This document shows positions 34,401 through 43,141 of a stretch of 64,000 bases of DNA, in pieces. The DNA is from Hyphomicrobiales bacterium (GTDB taxonomy: Bacteria > Pseudomonadota > Alphaproteobacteria > Rhizobiales > Rhizobiaceae), in contig UCHV01000048.1 of NCBI GenBank assembly GCA_900472395.1, positions 62,001 to 126,000 of the forward strand, in the 5' to 3' direction. The position numbers were made by a program, and so were the translations under genes. Position 1 is the first letter of the stretch. Every line of letters begins with the position of its first letter. The notes below the pieces were generated by a model, which saw nothing but the letters and a program-made list of their open reading frames with translations, was not told the DNA's origin and did not search any database.

Positions 34401-35633
34401 ATGGGTATCCGAAAGCATTCGATTGCCGTTGCACTGGCTCTGACGACTGCCGCCTTTGGCGGTCTTTCCGCCAAAGCCGAGGATGTGAAACTGACGCTCT
34501 GGTCGCTGGACCGGGATATTCAGCCCGCACCCAATCTGATCAAGGAATTCAACGCGCAGAATAACGGTATCCAGATCGAATACCGGCAGATCCAGTTCGA
34601 TGACGTGGTCAGCGAGGCGATGCGCGCCTATTCCACCGGCAAGGCGCCAGATATCATCGCCATCGACAACCCGAACCATGCGATGTTTGCTTCCCGCAAG
34701 GCATTCCTCGACCTGACGGACATGATCGAGACGTCGACCGTCATCAAACCGCAGAACTACTTTCCGGGCCCGCTGAAATCGGCGACCTGGGACGACAAGT
34801 ATTACGGTGTGCCGAAGGCCACCAACACCATCGCGCTTTATTACAACAAGGATCTGTTCAAGGCTGCTGGGCTCGACCCGAACAAGCCGCCGCAGACCTG
34901 GGATGAACTGGTCGAGACGGCGCGCAAGCTCAACGACCCTTCCAAGAATGTCTACGGCATCACCTTCTGTGCCAAGGCGAACGAGGAAGGGACCTTTCAG
35001 TTTCTTCCCTGGGCTCAGATGGGCGGTGCCAGCTACAAGGCCATCAATGGCGAAGGTGCCGTGCGGGCGCTCACCATCTGGAAGCAGTTGTTCGACGAAA
35101 AGCTGACCTCTCCCGATACGCTCACCCGCAGCCAGTGGGATTCGACCGCGACCTTCAACGCGGGCAATGCGGCCATGGTTATCTCCGGCCCGTGGGAAAT
35201 CGACCGCATGTTGACGGATGCCAAGTTCGAATGGGGCACGGCCCTTCTGCCGGTGCCACAGCAAGGGGCGCAGCGTTCTTCGGCCATGGGTGATTATAAC
35301 TGGGCGATCTTCTCCAGCACCAAGCACCCGAAGGAAGCGTTCAAGGCATTGGAATTCTTCGCGTCGAAGGATGCGACCATGTATAAGGATTTCGGCCAGC
35401 TTCCCGCTCGTGCTGACCTTCCCGTGCCTCCGACCGGCAATGCCGTGAAGGATGCGGCGCTGGCGACCTTTATCGAGCAGATGAAATACGCCCAGCCGCG
35501 CGGCCCGTCGCCCGAATGGCCAAAGATCTCCAAGGCGATCCAGGATGCCATTCAGGCTGCGCTGACGGGTCAGATGGAGCCGAAAGCGGCACTCGATCAG
35601 GCGGCCGAAAAGATCAAGTCCATCGAAGGATGA
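34401..35633 (+). CDS. Sugar ABC transporter binding protein (CUT1)
   Basis: 410 residues; ATG 34401 is preceded by AGAGGAGG. A signal peptide (HSIAVALALTTAAFGGLSAKAE) is followed by the class I sugar-binding body (VKLTLWSLDRDIQPAPNLIKEFN, GVPKATNTIALYYNKDLFKAAGLDP, AMVISGPWEID). It would capture the LacI-operon sugar in the periplasm. The 80-nt leader before it contains a short TTGCCG/CGGCAA pairing. Specificity is unknown. Confidence 0.88.
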   Translation: MGIRKHSIAVALALTTAAFGGLSAKAEDVKLTLWSLDRDIQPAPNLIKEFNAQNNGIQIEYRQIQFDDVVSEAMRAYSTGKAPDIIAIDNPNHAMFASRKAFLDLTDMIETSTVIKPQNYFPGPLKSATWDDKYYGVPKATNTIALYYNKDLFKAAGLDPNKPPQTWDELVETARKLNDPSKNVYGITFCAKANEEGTFQFLPWAQMGGASYKAINGEGAVRALTIWKQLFDEKLTSPDTLTRSQWDSTATFNAGNAAMVISGPWEIDRMLTDAKFEWGTALLPVPQQGAQRSSAMGDYNWAIFSSTKHPKEAFKALEFFASKDATMYKDFGQLPARADLPVPPTGNAVKDAALATFIEQMKYAQPRGPSPEWPKISKAIQDAIQAALTGQMEPKAALDQAAEKIKSIEG

Positions 35634-35641
35634 CATGTCCC

Positions 35642-35672
35642 TTGGCCCGCCGACGTCTTCATGGCGGGCCAA
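35642..35672 (+). promoter_or_regulatory. Stem-loop after the binding-protein gene
   Basis: TTGGCCCGCC and GGCGGGCCAA form a perfect 10-bp stem with an 11-nt loop, followed by an A-run, 8 bp after the stop. It matches the position of the stem-loop at 17371 and probably stabilises the binding-protein message. Confidence 0.6.
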
Positions 35673-35749
35673 AAAATCCCGCTTCCTCCCGGACGACTGT
35701 CTGGCGCGCAAATGCGCCGGGCGGTTACGGGCGATGACAAGAGGTTTTG

Positions 35750-36652
35750 ATGAGACGGATTTTCGCAAGCGTGAGGGATGGCCGGGGTTTCGACATCATG
35801 CTGGTCGGCGTGCCCTTCACCTTCCTGTTCGCACTGGCCGGCTTGCCATTGATCTACAATATCCTGATGAGCTTTCAGGAGGTCGACATGTTCAGCCTCG
35901 GCAGCTTCATCCGGCCGTTCGTGGGGTTCGATAATTACGTGGCGCTGTTCAAGCAGCCCGAAACGATCCCCATCCTGACCAATACCGTGGTTTTCGTCGT
36001 CGGATCCATTGCCGGACAATTTCTCCTCGGTTTTGGCCTGGCGCTGTTCTTCTGGACGAATTTCCCCGGCGCAAGCTGGCTGCGTGGCCTTTTCCTCGTG
36101 TCATGGGTCATGCCCGGCCTCGTCGTCGGTGCCATCTGGAACTGGATCCTCTCGGGCGATTTCGGTGTCCTCAATTTTTTCCTGCGGGAAAGCGGCCTGA
36201 TCGACGGAAACATATTCTGGCGCTCCGATCCGGATTTCTCCCTCTGGGCCGTCGTCATCGCCAATATCTGGCTCGGCACATCCTTCAACATGATCCTGCT
36301 CTCGGTCGGTCTGTCCGCCATTCCGGGCGATCTCTACGAGGCGGCAGAAATGGACGGTGCCAATGCCTGGCAGCGTTTCTGGACGATCACGCTGCCCATG
36401 ATGCGCTCGACTATCGGGGCAATCATCTCGCTTGGTCTGATCTTCACGCTGCAGCAGTTCGATCTTTTTGCGGCCATCACCGATGGCGGGCCGAACAATT
36501 CGTCGAATGTCGCGCAATACTGGGCCTGGGACCTGTCCTTCCGCCAATACGATTTCGGCCGGGGTGCAACGATCTCGGTCATCATGACGGTGTTCGTGAT
36601 GTTCGCCGCCGCCGTTTATGTCCGTTCCACACGTCATGAGGTGCGCGGATGA
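35750..36652 (+). CDS. Sugar ABC transporter permease (MalF/UgpA type)
   Basis: 300 residues from ATG 35750 (AAGAGG 5 nt upstream; TTG 35747 is in frame). It has about six membrane segments and the EAA loop LYEAAEMDGANAWQRFWTITLPMM. It lies 117 bp after the binding-protein gene, beyond the stem-loop, and its stop overlaps the next permease by 4 nt. Confidence 0.9.
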   Translation: MRRIFASVRDGRGFDIMLVGVPFTFLFALAGLPLIYNILMSFQEVDMFSLGSFIRPFVGFDNYVALFKQPETIPILTNTVVFVVGSIAGQFLLGFGLALFFWTNFPGASWLRGLFLVSWVMPGLVVGAIWNWILSGDFGVLNFFLRESGLIDGNIFWRSDPDFSLWAVVIANIWLGTSFNMILLSVGLSAIPGDLYEAAEMDGANAWQRFWTITLPMMRSTIGAIISLGLIFTLQQFDLFAAITDGGPNNSSNVAQYWAWDLSFRQYDFGRGATISVIMTVFVMFAAAVYVRSTRHEVRG

Positions 36653-37476
36653 GCGAGACCGCACGCAATCGTCTGATGCTCCTGATCGCCTTTGTCATGG
36701 CGGCGATCTACCTGTTTCCGCTCTACTGGATGTATGTCACGTCCCTCAAGGGTGGTTCGGAAATGTTCGCGAACCCGCCGAGCTTCTGGCCAACGGCACC
36801 GCAATGGGCGACGTTCACCTTTGTCTGGGAAAGCCGGAACATGGGGCGTTATCTCTGGAACTCCACCGTCATCGCCTTCGGCTCCGTGGCGTTGATCGCA
36901 GCATTGGGCACCGGTTGCGCCTATGTCCTGGCGCGTTATCGCAATGTCTGGGTGGATATCGGCCTGTTCCTCATCCTCATGCTGCAGGTTCTGCCCGCCT
37001 CGCTGATGGTCACGCCCATCTTCGTCGGCTTCACGCAGGTCGGCCTCCTCGATTATCCCCGGCTTGCGGTCATTCTGGCGATTGCCGCCAAAAGCATGCC
37101 TTTCTTCGTCGTGCTGGTCCGAGCGACCTTCATGGCGGTGCCGCTGGAACTGGAAGAGGCGGCGCTGGTCGATGGCAATTCCCGCATCGGCGCGTTCTTC
37201 CATATCGTCCTGCCGCTGGCGAGAAACGGCATTCTGGTCAGCGCGATCCTCATCTTCATGCAGGCCTTCGGCGAGTTCGTCTATTCCAAATCCATGATCC
37301 AGGACGTCAGCCTGCAGCCCGCAAGCGTTGGCCTCAATTCCTTCATGGGACCCAACACCAGTGAATGGAACAACATCATGGCCTACGCCACCATGTACGT
37401 GACGCCGATCCTTGCGATCTTCGTGCTCTTGCAGCGGCGCATCGTCTCCGGCCTCACATCGGGAGCCCTTAAATGA
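36649..37476 (+). CDS. Sugar ABC transporter permease (MalG/UgpE type)
   Basis: 275 residues, six membrane segments, EAA loop LEEAALVDGNSRIGAFFHIVLPLA. It is coupled by ATGA overlaps to the permease before it and to the ATPase after it, so the three membrane components are made together. Confidence 0.9.
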   Translation: MSETARNRLMLLIAFVMAAIYLFPLYWMYVTSLKGGSEMFANPPSFWPTAPQWATFTFVWESRNMGRYLWNSTVIAFGSVALIAALGTGCAYVLARYRNVWVDIGLFLILMLQVLPASLMVTPIFVGFTQVGLLDYPRLAVILAIAAKSMPFFVVLVRATFMAVPLELEEAALVDGNSRIGAFFHIVLPLARNGILVSAILIFMQAFGEFVYSKSMIQDVSLQPASVGLNSFMGPNTSEWNNIMAYATMYVTPILAIFVLLQRRIVSGLTSGALK

Positions 37477-38552
37477 CCCAGCAGATCGAACTTTCCGGCG
37501 TCAACAAATATTACGGCGCATACCACGCCCTGAAGGATATCGAACTTTCGATCCCCAAAGGTGCATTCGTCGCGCTGGTCGGGCCCTCGGGCTGCGGAAA
37601 ATCGACGCTTCTGCGTTCTCTGGCCGGGCTTGAAACCATTTCGAGCGGCGACCTGATGATTGCCGGGGAGCGAATGAACGATGTGCCGCCCAGGCGGCGC
37701 GACCTTGCCATGGTCTTCCAGTCCTACGCGCTTTATCCGCACATGACCGTGGAGCAGAACCTGACCTATAGCCTGAAGATCAGGGGCGTCAAAAAAGCCG
37801 AAGCAAAAAAGGCGGCCGCGGACGTTGCGGCGATTACCGGCCTCTCCGACCTGCTGCACCGCTATCCGCGGGAATTGTCCGGTGGCCAGCGTCAGCGCGT
37901 GGCAATGAGCCGGGCGATCATCCGTCACCCCAAGGCGTTTCTGTTCGATGAGCCGTTGTCCAACCTCGACGCGGCCCTGCGTGTGCACATGCGCAAGGAA
38001 ATCCGGGCTCTTCACGACCGGCTTGGCGCCACATCCGTTTATGTCACGCATGATCAGGTCGAAGCCATGACCATGGCCGACCATGTCGTGATCATGCGCA
38101 GCGGCGTGATCGAACAGCAGGGGCCGCCGCTTGAACTGTATGACCGCCCGGCCAACCGCTTTGTTGCCGGGTTCATCGGGTCGCCGGCCATGAACTTCAT
38201 TCCCGCGAAGTCCGGCCGTGACGGTAAATCGCTCGTTCTCGACCTGCCGGGATCGCAGGTGCTGGATCTTGACCTCGGCCTTCCTCCCGGCCACGCCGTT
38301 CTGGTGGGCATACGTCCAGAACATCTGGCGATTGCCGCGCAGGATATGCCGGGTTTCGAGGTGCCGATCGCGACGATCGAATCCACGGGTGCGACCACCT
38401 TTGTCACGACGGCCACTGCCCCCGAGATTGTCCTCGTGCTCAACAGCCGTTCCACGCTCGCTGCAGGAGCAATGATCCGTCTGACGTTCGCACCCGAAAA
38501 CGTTCATCTCTTCGATGCGAAGACAGAAAAGAGACTGGCCACGAAACCCTGA
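37473..38552 (+). CDS. Sugar ABC transporter ATP-binding protein (UgpC/MalK type)
   Basis: 359 residues with Walker A GPSGCGKST, Q-loop FQSYALYPHM, signature LSGGQRQRVAMSRAI, Walker B FLFDEPLSNLD and a C-terminal OB regulatory domain (~235-350). It ends the LacI-controlled operon and lies 27 bp from the convergent hydrolase gene. It completes a CUT1 importer with the two permeases. Confidence 0.92.
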   Translation: MTQQIELSGVNKYYGAYHALKDIELSIPKGAFVALVGPSGCGKSTLLRSLAGLETISSGDLMIAGERMNDVPPRRRDLAMVFQSYALYPHMTVEQNLTYSLKIRGVKKAEAKKAAADVAAITGLSDLLHRYPRELSGGQRQRVAMSRAIIRHPKAFLFDEPLSNLDAALRVHMRKEIRALHDRLGATSVYVTHDQVEAMTMADHVVIMRSGVIEQQGPPLELYDRPANRFVAGFIGSPAMNFIPAKSGRDGKSLVLDLPGSQVLDLDLGLPPGHAVLVGIRPEHLAIAAQDMPGFEVPIATIESTGATTFVTTATAPEIVLVLNSRSTLAAGAMIRLTFAPENVHLFDAKTEKRLATKP

Positions 38553-38579
38553 TCGAAACGGCCGGCAGCGCTACCGCAA

Positions 38580-39560
38580 TCAGACCTGTTGGCCCGAAGC
38601 TGCCGTGGTCAAAGTTGCAACCACCTGCTCCATCGACGCCCTTGCCGGCGAACTGTCGGCAAGGGCGTCGATGATCGGAAAGCCGTGAATGGTTCCGATA
38701 TACCGTTGCGCCGAAACATTCGCGCCGGCTGCCATCAGGGTGCGCGCATAATTCTCTCCGTCGTCCCGCAGCAGATCGTGTTCAGCGGTGATGATGAGCG
38801 TTGGCGGCGCGTTGCCAAGCAGACGCGCGACGACGCGGGATGCCGGTATGGAAGAGCCTGCCGGGTCGGGTGTCTGGATCTCGAGAAAATACCGAACGAC
38901 CGCGGCTGTCATTAGCGGGCCCGATCCGTATTGCTCCCCCAAGGTGGTTGTCCTGGTTTCGAAGATGAGCGGGCAGATAAGAACAAGCGCCTGCACGGCC
39001 AAGCCTCTCCTGCGGCAGATTGCAAGACTGAACGACGCGGCCAAACGCCCACCGAGGCCATCGCCTCCAATCGTCAGGCATGCCGCATTCAGCTCCAGCA
39101 TGATGGCGTCGTCCATGAGATTTCGGATCATCTGCTCGGACAAGTCAATTCTGCTCGCCATTCCGGTTTCGTCGCTGAACGCGTCATCCAGGCTGGCGAT
39201 TGCGATGCCCGCGCGCGCAGCCAGCTGGTAGAGCCAGCGGTCGTGGGAATGCGCGGTATCTCGCTGCCAGCCGCCGCCATGGAAATAGGCCATTACGGGC
39301 AATCTGACTGGGCGTTGGCGAGGCCGGATAAGGCGGAAAAACGTGCCCGCGTGGGGTTCGGGCGCGGCGATGAAATCGATATCCACTTGAAATTCTTCCG
39401 GGTGTGGCAAACATTCCGGGAGAATGAACGCCCGGTAGGCGGCGAGCGTGTCGGGTGAGTGGGGAAATCGGTCGAGGAACGCCTGAATATCCGCATCCAC
39501 TGTATAGGCGGTGATGCCTGGCACCACGTCCAGCGCGGTTGTCGTCTTTTGCCTGTCCAT
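38580..39560 (-). CDS. Alpha/beta hydrolase (HSL-type esterase) lacking the nucleophilic serine
   Basis: 326 residues from ATG 39560. The oxyanion motif HGGGW (94-98), Asp262 (AEHDLL) and His292 (GTIHGF) are in place. The nucleophile elbow, GDSAGG in hormone-sensitive-lipase-type esterases, reads GGDGLGG, with Gly168 where Ser is expected (codon 39057-39059 is GGC, one change from AGC). The enzyme is therefore probably inactive as an esterase, unless a sequencing or recent mutation is involved. It follows the AraC gene by 4 bp and is translationally linked to it. Confidence 0.82.
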   Translation of the reverse strand: MDRQKTTTALDVVPGITAYTVDADIQAFLDRFPHSPDTLAAYRAFILPECLPHPEEFQVDIDFIAAPEPHAGTFFRLIRPRQRPVRLPVMAYFHGGGWQRDTAHSHDRWLYQLAARAGIAIASLDDAFSDETGMASRIDLSEQMIRNLMDDAIMLELNAACLTIGGDGLGGRLAASFSLAICRRRGLAVQALVLICPLIFETRTTTLGEQYGSGPLMTAAVVRYFLEIQTPDPAGSSIPASRVVARLLGNAPPTLIITAEHDLLRDDGENYARTLMAAGANVSAQRYIGTIHGFPIIDALADSSPARASMEQVVATLTTAASGQQV

Positions 39561-39564
39561 GATT

Positions 39565-40110
39565 TCAATGACGCCCTTCCTGGAGGTACATCTTTCGCCA
39601 CTGGCTTGGCGAAACACCTGCGAACTTTCGAAAGACACGCGACAGATGAGCTTGATCACAAAGGCCGCAATCGAGCGCTATTTCCGAAAGGGAGCGGTCA
39701 TTGCCGAGAATGAGATCTTTTGCCCGCTCGACACGTCTGGCCTGAAGAAACGAATAGGGCGAGGTGCCGAAACTGGTCTTGAAGGCTTTGCAGAAATAGC
39801 CGTTGCGCAGTCCGACCGGTCCCGCAAGTTCGCGCAGCGTAACGCCGTGCTCCAACCTGTCATCGATGATCCGTTCGACACGCTTGATCTGCCATGGCGC
39901 CAGACCGCCGGGTTTGCAGACGGGGGCAGGGGCCGAAAGAAGTGCGCGTGCTTGGCTGATATAGTCGAGGGCGACACTGCGGCTGCTTTCCGCATGTCGC
40001 TGGGCGGATTCCAGCAGGCGTGAAATTTCCTTCGAACCGGTAAGCGAAAGAGCGGGGAGATCAATGGGTTCAGATGGTGTGTTGCCGAGATCGGTAAAGT
40101 GAATGGACAT
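39565..40110 (-). CDS. AraC-family regulator, short form
   Basis: 181 residues from ATG 40110. The N-terminal ~65 residues are without a recognisable sensor domain. The C-terminal AraC domain has both HTH units (VTLRELAGPVGLRNGYFCKAFKTSFGTSPYSFLQARRVERAKDLI and SLSEIALDCGLCDQAHLSRVFRKFAGVSP). It is transcribed with the serine-less hydrolase gene and is divergent from the winged-helix ATPase regulator across 150 bp. Confidence 0.85.
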   Translation of the reverse strand: MSIHFTDLGNTPSEPIDLPALSLTGSKEISRLLESAQRHAESSRSVALDYISQARALLSAPAPVCKPGGLAPWQIKRVERIIDDRLEHGVTLRELAGPVGLRNGYFCKAFKTSFGTSPYSFLQARRVERAKDLILGNDRSLSEIALDCGLCDQAHLSRVFRKFAGVSPSQWRKMYLQEGRH

Positions 40111-40260
40111 GGGGTTCTCTCGCTTTTTGCTGTGGGGCGTTTGCAGTTCCACGGTAGCGAGATGGGCCGGAAGGCGGTAATTAAGGGGTGTGAAGAAAGC
40201 TTAAGTCGTGTTCGAACGACGGCGGCTTGGCCTGCCGCTCAAGAGATTGTACCCGCCTTC

Positions 40261-42780
40261 ATGCAGAATATTGCCGATGATATCGTCCGGTTTGACGGGT
40301 TCGAACTATCGCTGCGCACACGTTCATTGAGTGAAGACGGGCAGACCGTCCGTATAGGTTCACGGGCATTGGAAATCCTCGTCGCGCTTCTCGAACAGCC
40401 CGGCGAGCTGGTGACCAGGGCGGACCTGATGGCCAGGGTCTGGCCGGATACGACGGTGGATGAGAATGCCCTGCGGGTGCATCTGTCGTCCTTGCGCAAG
40501 GCGCTCGGCCAAAAGCAGGACACGGACCGATATATCCGCAACGAAGCCGGACGCGGTTATCGGTTCGTCGGCCAGATCGATCAGGCCGCGCCATCGCCAC
40601 CTTTGGCGGTCACGCCGCCTGTTGCCCGGCCGGGCGACACCCGGTTGCCGCGCAACCTCGTAAGGGTCATTGGCCGCGATGAGGCCGTGGATGGGCTTGT
40701 AACGCTGCTGGAAGAGCGGCGTTTCCTGACAATCGCCGGACCGGGAGGCATCGGCAAGACGACGGCCGCCATTGCCGTCGCGCAAGCTTATGCCTCGGCA
40801 CGTGATGTCGCCGCCTATTTCATCGATCTTGCGCCACTGTCCGATCCTTCGCTCGTCACCACGGCGGTCGCGACTCAGCTCGGTCTTGCTGCTTCCGTTG
40901 CCGGTGTCGAAGAGGCGATCATCGGACATCTGCGATCACAGCCCGCACTACTTTTGTTCGACAACTGCGAACACCTGATCGAAGCCGTTGCGAAACTGGC
41001 AGAGGCTATCCTGCAGGGCGTGGCCGAAATCTCGCTTCTGGCGACCAGCCGAGAGCCGCTTCGCGCCGAGGGGGAATGGGTCTTCCGGTTGCCCGCGCTC
41101 GAGACACCCGGCCAGGGCGTCGCAACGATGGACGAAGCCATCCGTTATTCGGCCGTTCAGCTTTTTTGCGAGCGCGCCAAGGCCAGTTACCACGAGTTTA
41201 CGCTGGCCGAATCCGATGTCGCTGCGGTGACCAGGATATGCCAGCAACTCGACGGTATTCCGCTGGCAATCGAAATGGCTGCCGCGCGCATGGATATGCT
41301 CGATGCAAGCGAGATCGCGGCGCGTCTCAATGATCGCTTTTCATTGCTGACGCGAGGCAGGCGCACGGCCTTGCCCCGCCAGAAAACGTTGAGGGCAACG
41401 CTCGAATGGAGCCACGACTTTCTGACCGAGCAGGAGAGGGTGGTTTTTCGAAGCCTGGCCGTGTTTCGCTCCTATTTCGAGCTGGATTCCGTCGTTTCGG
41501 TGAGCGGTCTTGCCGAGATCGATACAATGGACACTTTGACCGCGCTGGTTTCGAAATCGCTTGTCACGATGGATCGCAGCGGCCGCTCGAGCCTTTATCG
41601 GCTTCTCGATACGACACGCTTTTTTGCGGAAGAAAAGTTGCTGGAAAGCGGGCAGGACATCGAGACCAGGAATGCCCATGCAGCGCATACGCTGCATCTT
41701 TTTTCCGCCGACCGCGTTGCCTGGGATGGAAACGATCCGCAGCAAAGCTTGGCGCAAAACGGCTGGCGGGTCGACGATCTTCGCGCGGCGCTTGACTGGT
41801 CCTTGTCGACGCAAGGAATCCCGCAGGTCGGCGTTGAGCTCGCCACCGCCTCTGCGCCGCTCTGGTTTCATCTGTCTCTGCCTGATGAATACCTTTCGAT
41901 CCTGCGCCGTTCGGTGAAGGCCGTGGCGGGGACGGATATGGCCGGATCTGCCGCCGAAGGCGAACTCATGTCAGCGCTCGGCCACGCGCTTTGGCATATC
42001 GAAGGCCCGGGTGCGGAAATGAAAGGCGCATTTCAGCGCGCCATGGATGTTGCGACCGAGGGCAATGATCAGGCCGGTGAACTCAGGGCGTCCTGGGGGC
42101 TTTGGGCGCAGGCCATCCTCGCCGGCGATTATCGATCCAGCCTTCTCCTCGCGGAAGAGTTCAAGAAACCGGCCTATCTGACGGGCGAAACTGCCCATAT
42201 CCTCACCGCCGACCATATGCTTGCTCTATCCAATCATTTCCTCGGCAATCAGGACATCGCGCTGGATCTGCTGAATCAGGTCATTGCCGGCGACAAGACA
42301 CCGGATCGCGATAATCATACCAACCATGCGCAGGTGGACGGCAAGACGGCGGTGTTATCGCTGTTGATGCGCATCCTCTGGCTGAAGGGTGAAAAGGACG
42401 CAGCCCTGAAGACGGCGCAGGATTGCGCCGTGCATGTCGCCTCGCTGCGCCACGATCTGACGACCTGTTACGGCCTTGCCATCGGCTGCATTCCGGTGGC
42501 ACTTTGGGCCGACCGGCCTGATCTGGCAACGGAATGGAACGATATTCTCGCCGAAACCGCCGCCCGAAAAGGCATGCGGTACTGGCAGGCATGGGCTGTG
42601 GGGTTCGATTGTGCGCTCGGCCGCCTTCGGGAGATGCCGATCAACACGACTGCCATGCAATTCGAAGTCTTTGCGACAGTAGGCGTGGACGTGGACGAAA
42701 GCTGGGTTCGCGAAAGACTGGCGTCGGAAAACCGGACCTGGGCCCAGGCATCTTTGTCTCGTCTTCTGCCTTCCATCTAA
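40261..42780 (+). CDS. Winged-helix regulator with NB-ARC-type (STAND) ATPase
   Basis: 839 residues from ATG 40261; the open frame extends further 5' but that part overlaps the AraC gene start. Residues ~5-100 form an OmpR/CadC-type DNA-binding winged helix (SRALEILVALLEQPGELVTRADLMARVWPDTTVDENALRVHLSSLRKAL). An ATPase follows with Walker A GPGGIGKTT near 159 and a Walker B-like LLLFDNCEHLIE near 230. The remaining ~400 residues look like a helical repeat region. This is a signal-transduction ATPase type of activator; ligand and targets are unknown. Neighbouring hydrolase genes on both sides are candidate targets. Confidence 0.85.
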   Translation: MQNIADDIVRFDGFELSLRTRSLSEDGQTVRIGSRALEILVALLEQPGELVTRADLMARVWPDTTVDENALRVHLSSLRKALGQKQDTDRYIRNEAGRGYRFVGQIDQAAPSPPLAVTPPVARPGDTRLPRNLVRVIGRDEAVDGLVTLLEERRFLTIAGPGGIGKTTAAIAVAQAYASARDVAAYFIDLAPLSDPSLVTTAVATQLGLAASVAGVEEAIIGHLRSQPALLLFDNCEHLIEAVAKLAEAILQGVAEISLLATSREPLRAEGEWVFRLPALETPGQGVATMDEAIRYSAVQLFCERAKASYHEFTLAESDVAAVTRICQQLDGIPLAIEMAAARMDMLDASEIAARLNDRFSLLTRGRRTALPRQKTLRATLEWSHDFLTEQERVVFRSLAVFRSYFELDSVVSVSGLAEIDTMDTLTALVSKSLVTMDRSGRSSLYRLLDTTRFFAEEKLLESGQDIETRNAHAAHTLHLFSADRVAWDGNDPQQSLAQNGWRVDDLRAALDWSLSTQGIPQVGVELATASAPLWFHLSLPDEYLSILRRSVKAVAGTDMAGSAAEGELMSALGHALWHIEGPGAEMKGAFQRAMDVATEGNDQAGELRASWGLWAQAILAGDYRSSLLLAEEFKKPAYLTGETAHILTADHMLALSNHFLGNQDIALDLLNQVIAGDKTPDRDNHTNHAQVDGKTAVLSLLMRILWLKGEKDAALKTAQDCAVHVASLRHDLTTCYGLAIGCIPVALWADRPDLATEWNDILAETAARKGMRYWQAWAVGFDCALGRLREMPINTTAMQFEVFATVGVDVDESWVRERLASENRTWAQASLSRLLPSI

Positions 42781-42896
42781 ACATCTTGGCCAGCGGCCTC
42801 GGCCGACGACGCTTGAGCATATCGCCGCATTTGGCGAAAATCGTCCAAATTCCGTCACCAAGGCGCAAGTCGTGGCGCGTTGATTTGCGCATAACA

Positions 42897-42958
42897 CGCT
42901 TGTCCTGACAAAACGCGGTTTGACATTCTGGCGGTTAAACGGATTGGCAGGACAAGCG
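42897..42958. promoter_or_regulatory. Long inverted repeat around a TTGACA box
   Basis: CGCTTGTCCTG (42897-42907) and CAGGACAAGCG (42948-42958) are perfect 11-bp arms separated by 40 bp. TTGACA at 42920-42925 lies in the spacer. The rest of the 361-bp gap before the hydrolase gene (to 43141) has a CGATAT-8-ATATCG repeat near 42998 and no gene. A looping operator or two half-sites are possible. Confidence 0.45.
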
Positions 42959-43141
42959 ATAACGGGGCGATCATTTCTTGATGCTCTTATTGTTGCGATA
43001 TCGGCAATTATATCGAAATTATTGATGCAATTGTTCGCTTGAGAGTTTTCGGCGAATATCCCCTTACAGCAAACAAACAGACCATCTCGAACAGCAGGCT
43101 GACATCGACCACACGATTGACAGCCACACGGACGGATAACG

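Noticed and set aside
34272..35768. 498-residue minus-strand open frame
   Set aside because: Antisense of the CUT1 binding-protein gene; no ribosome site or domain.
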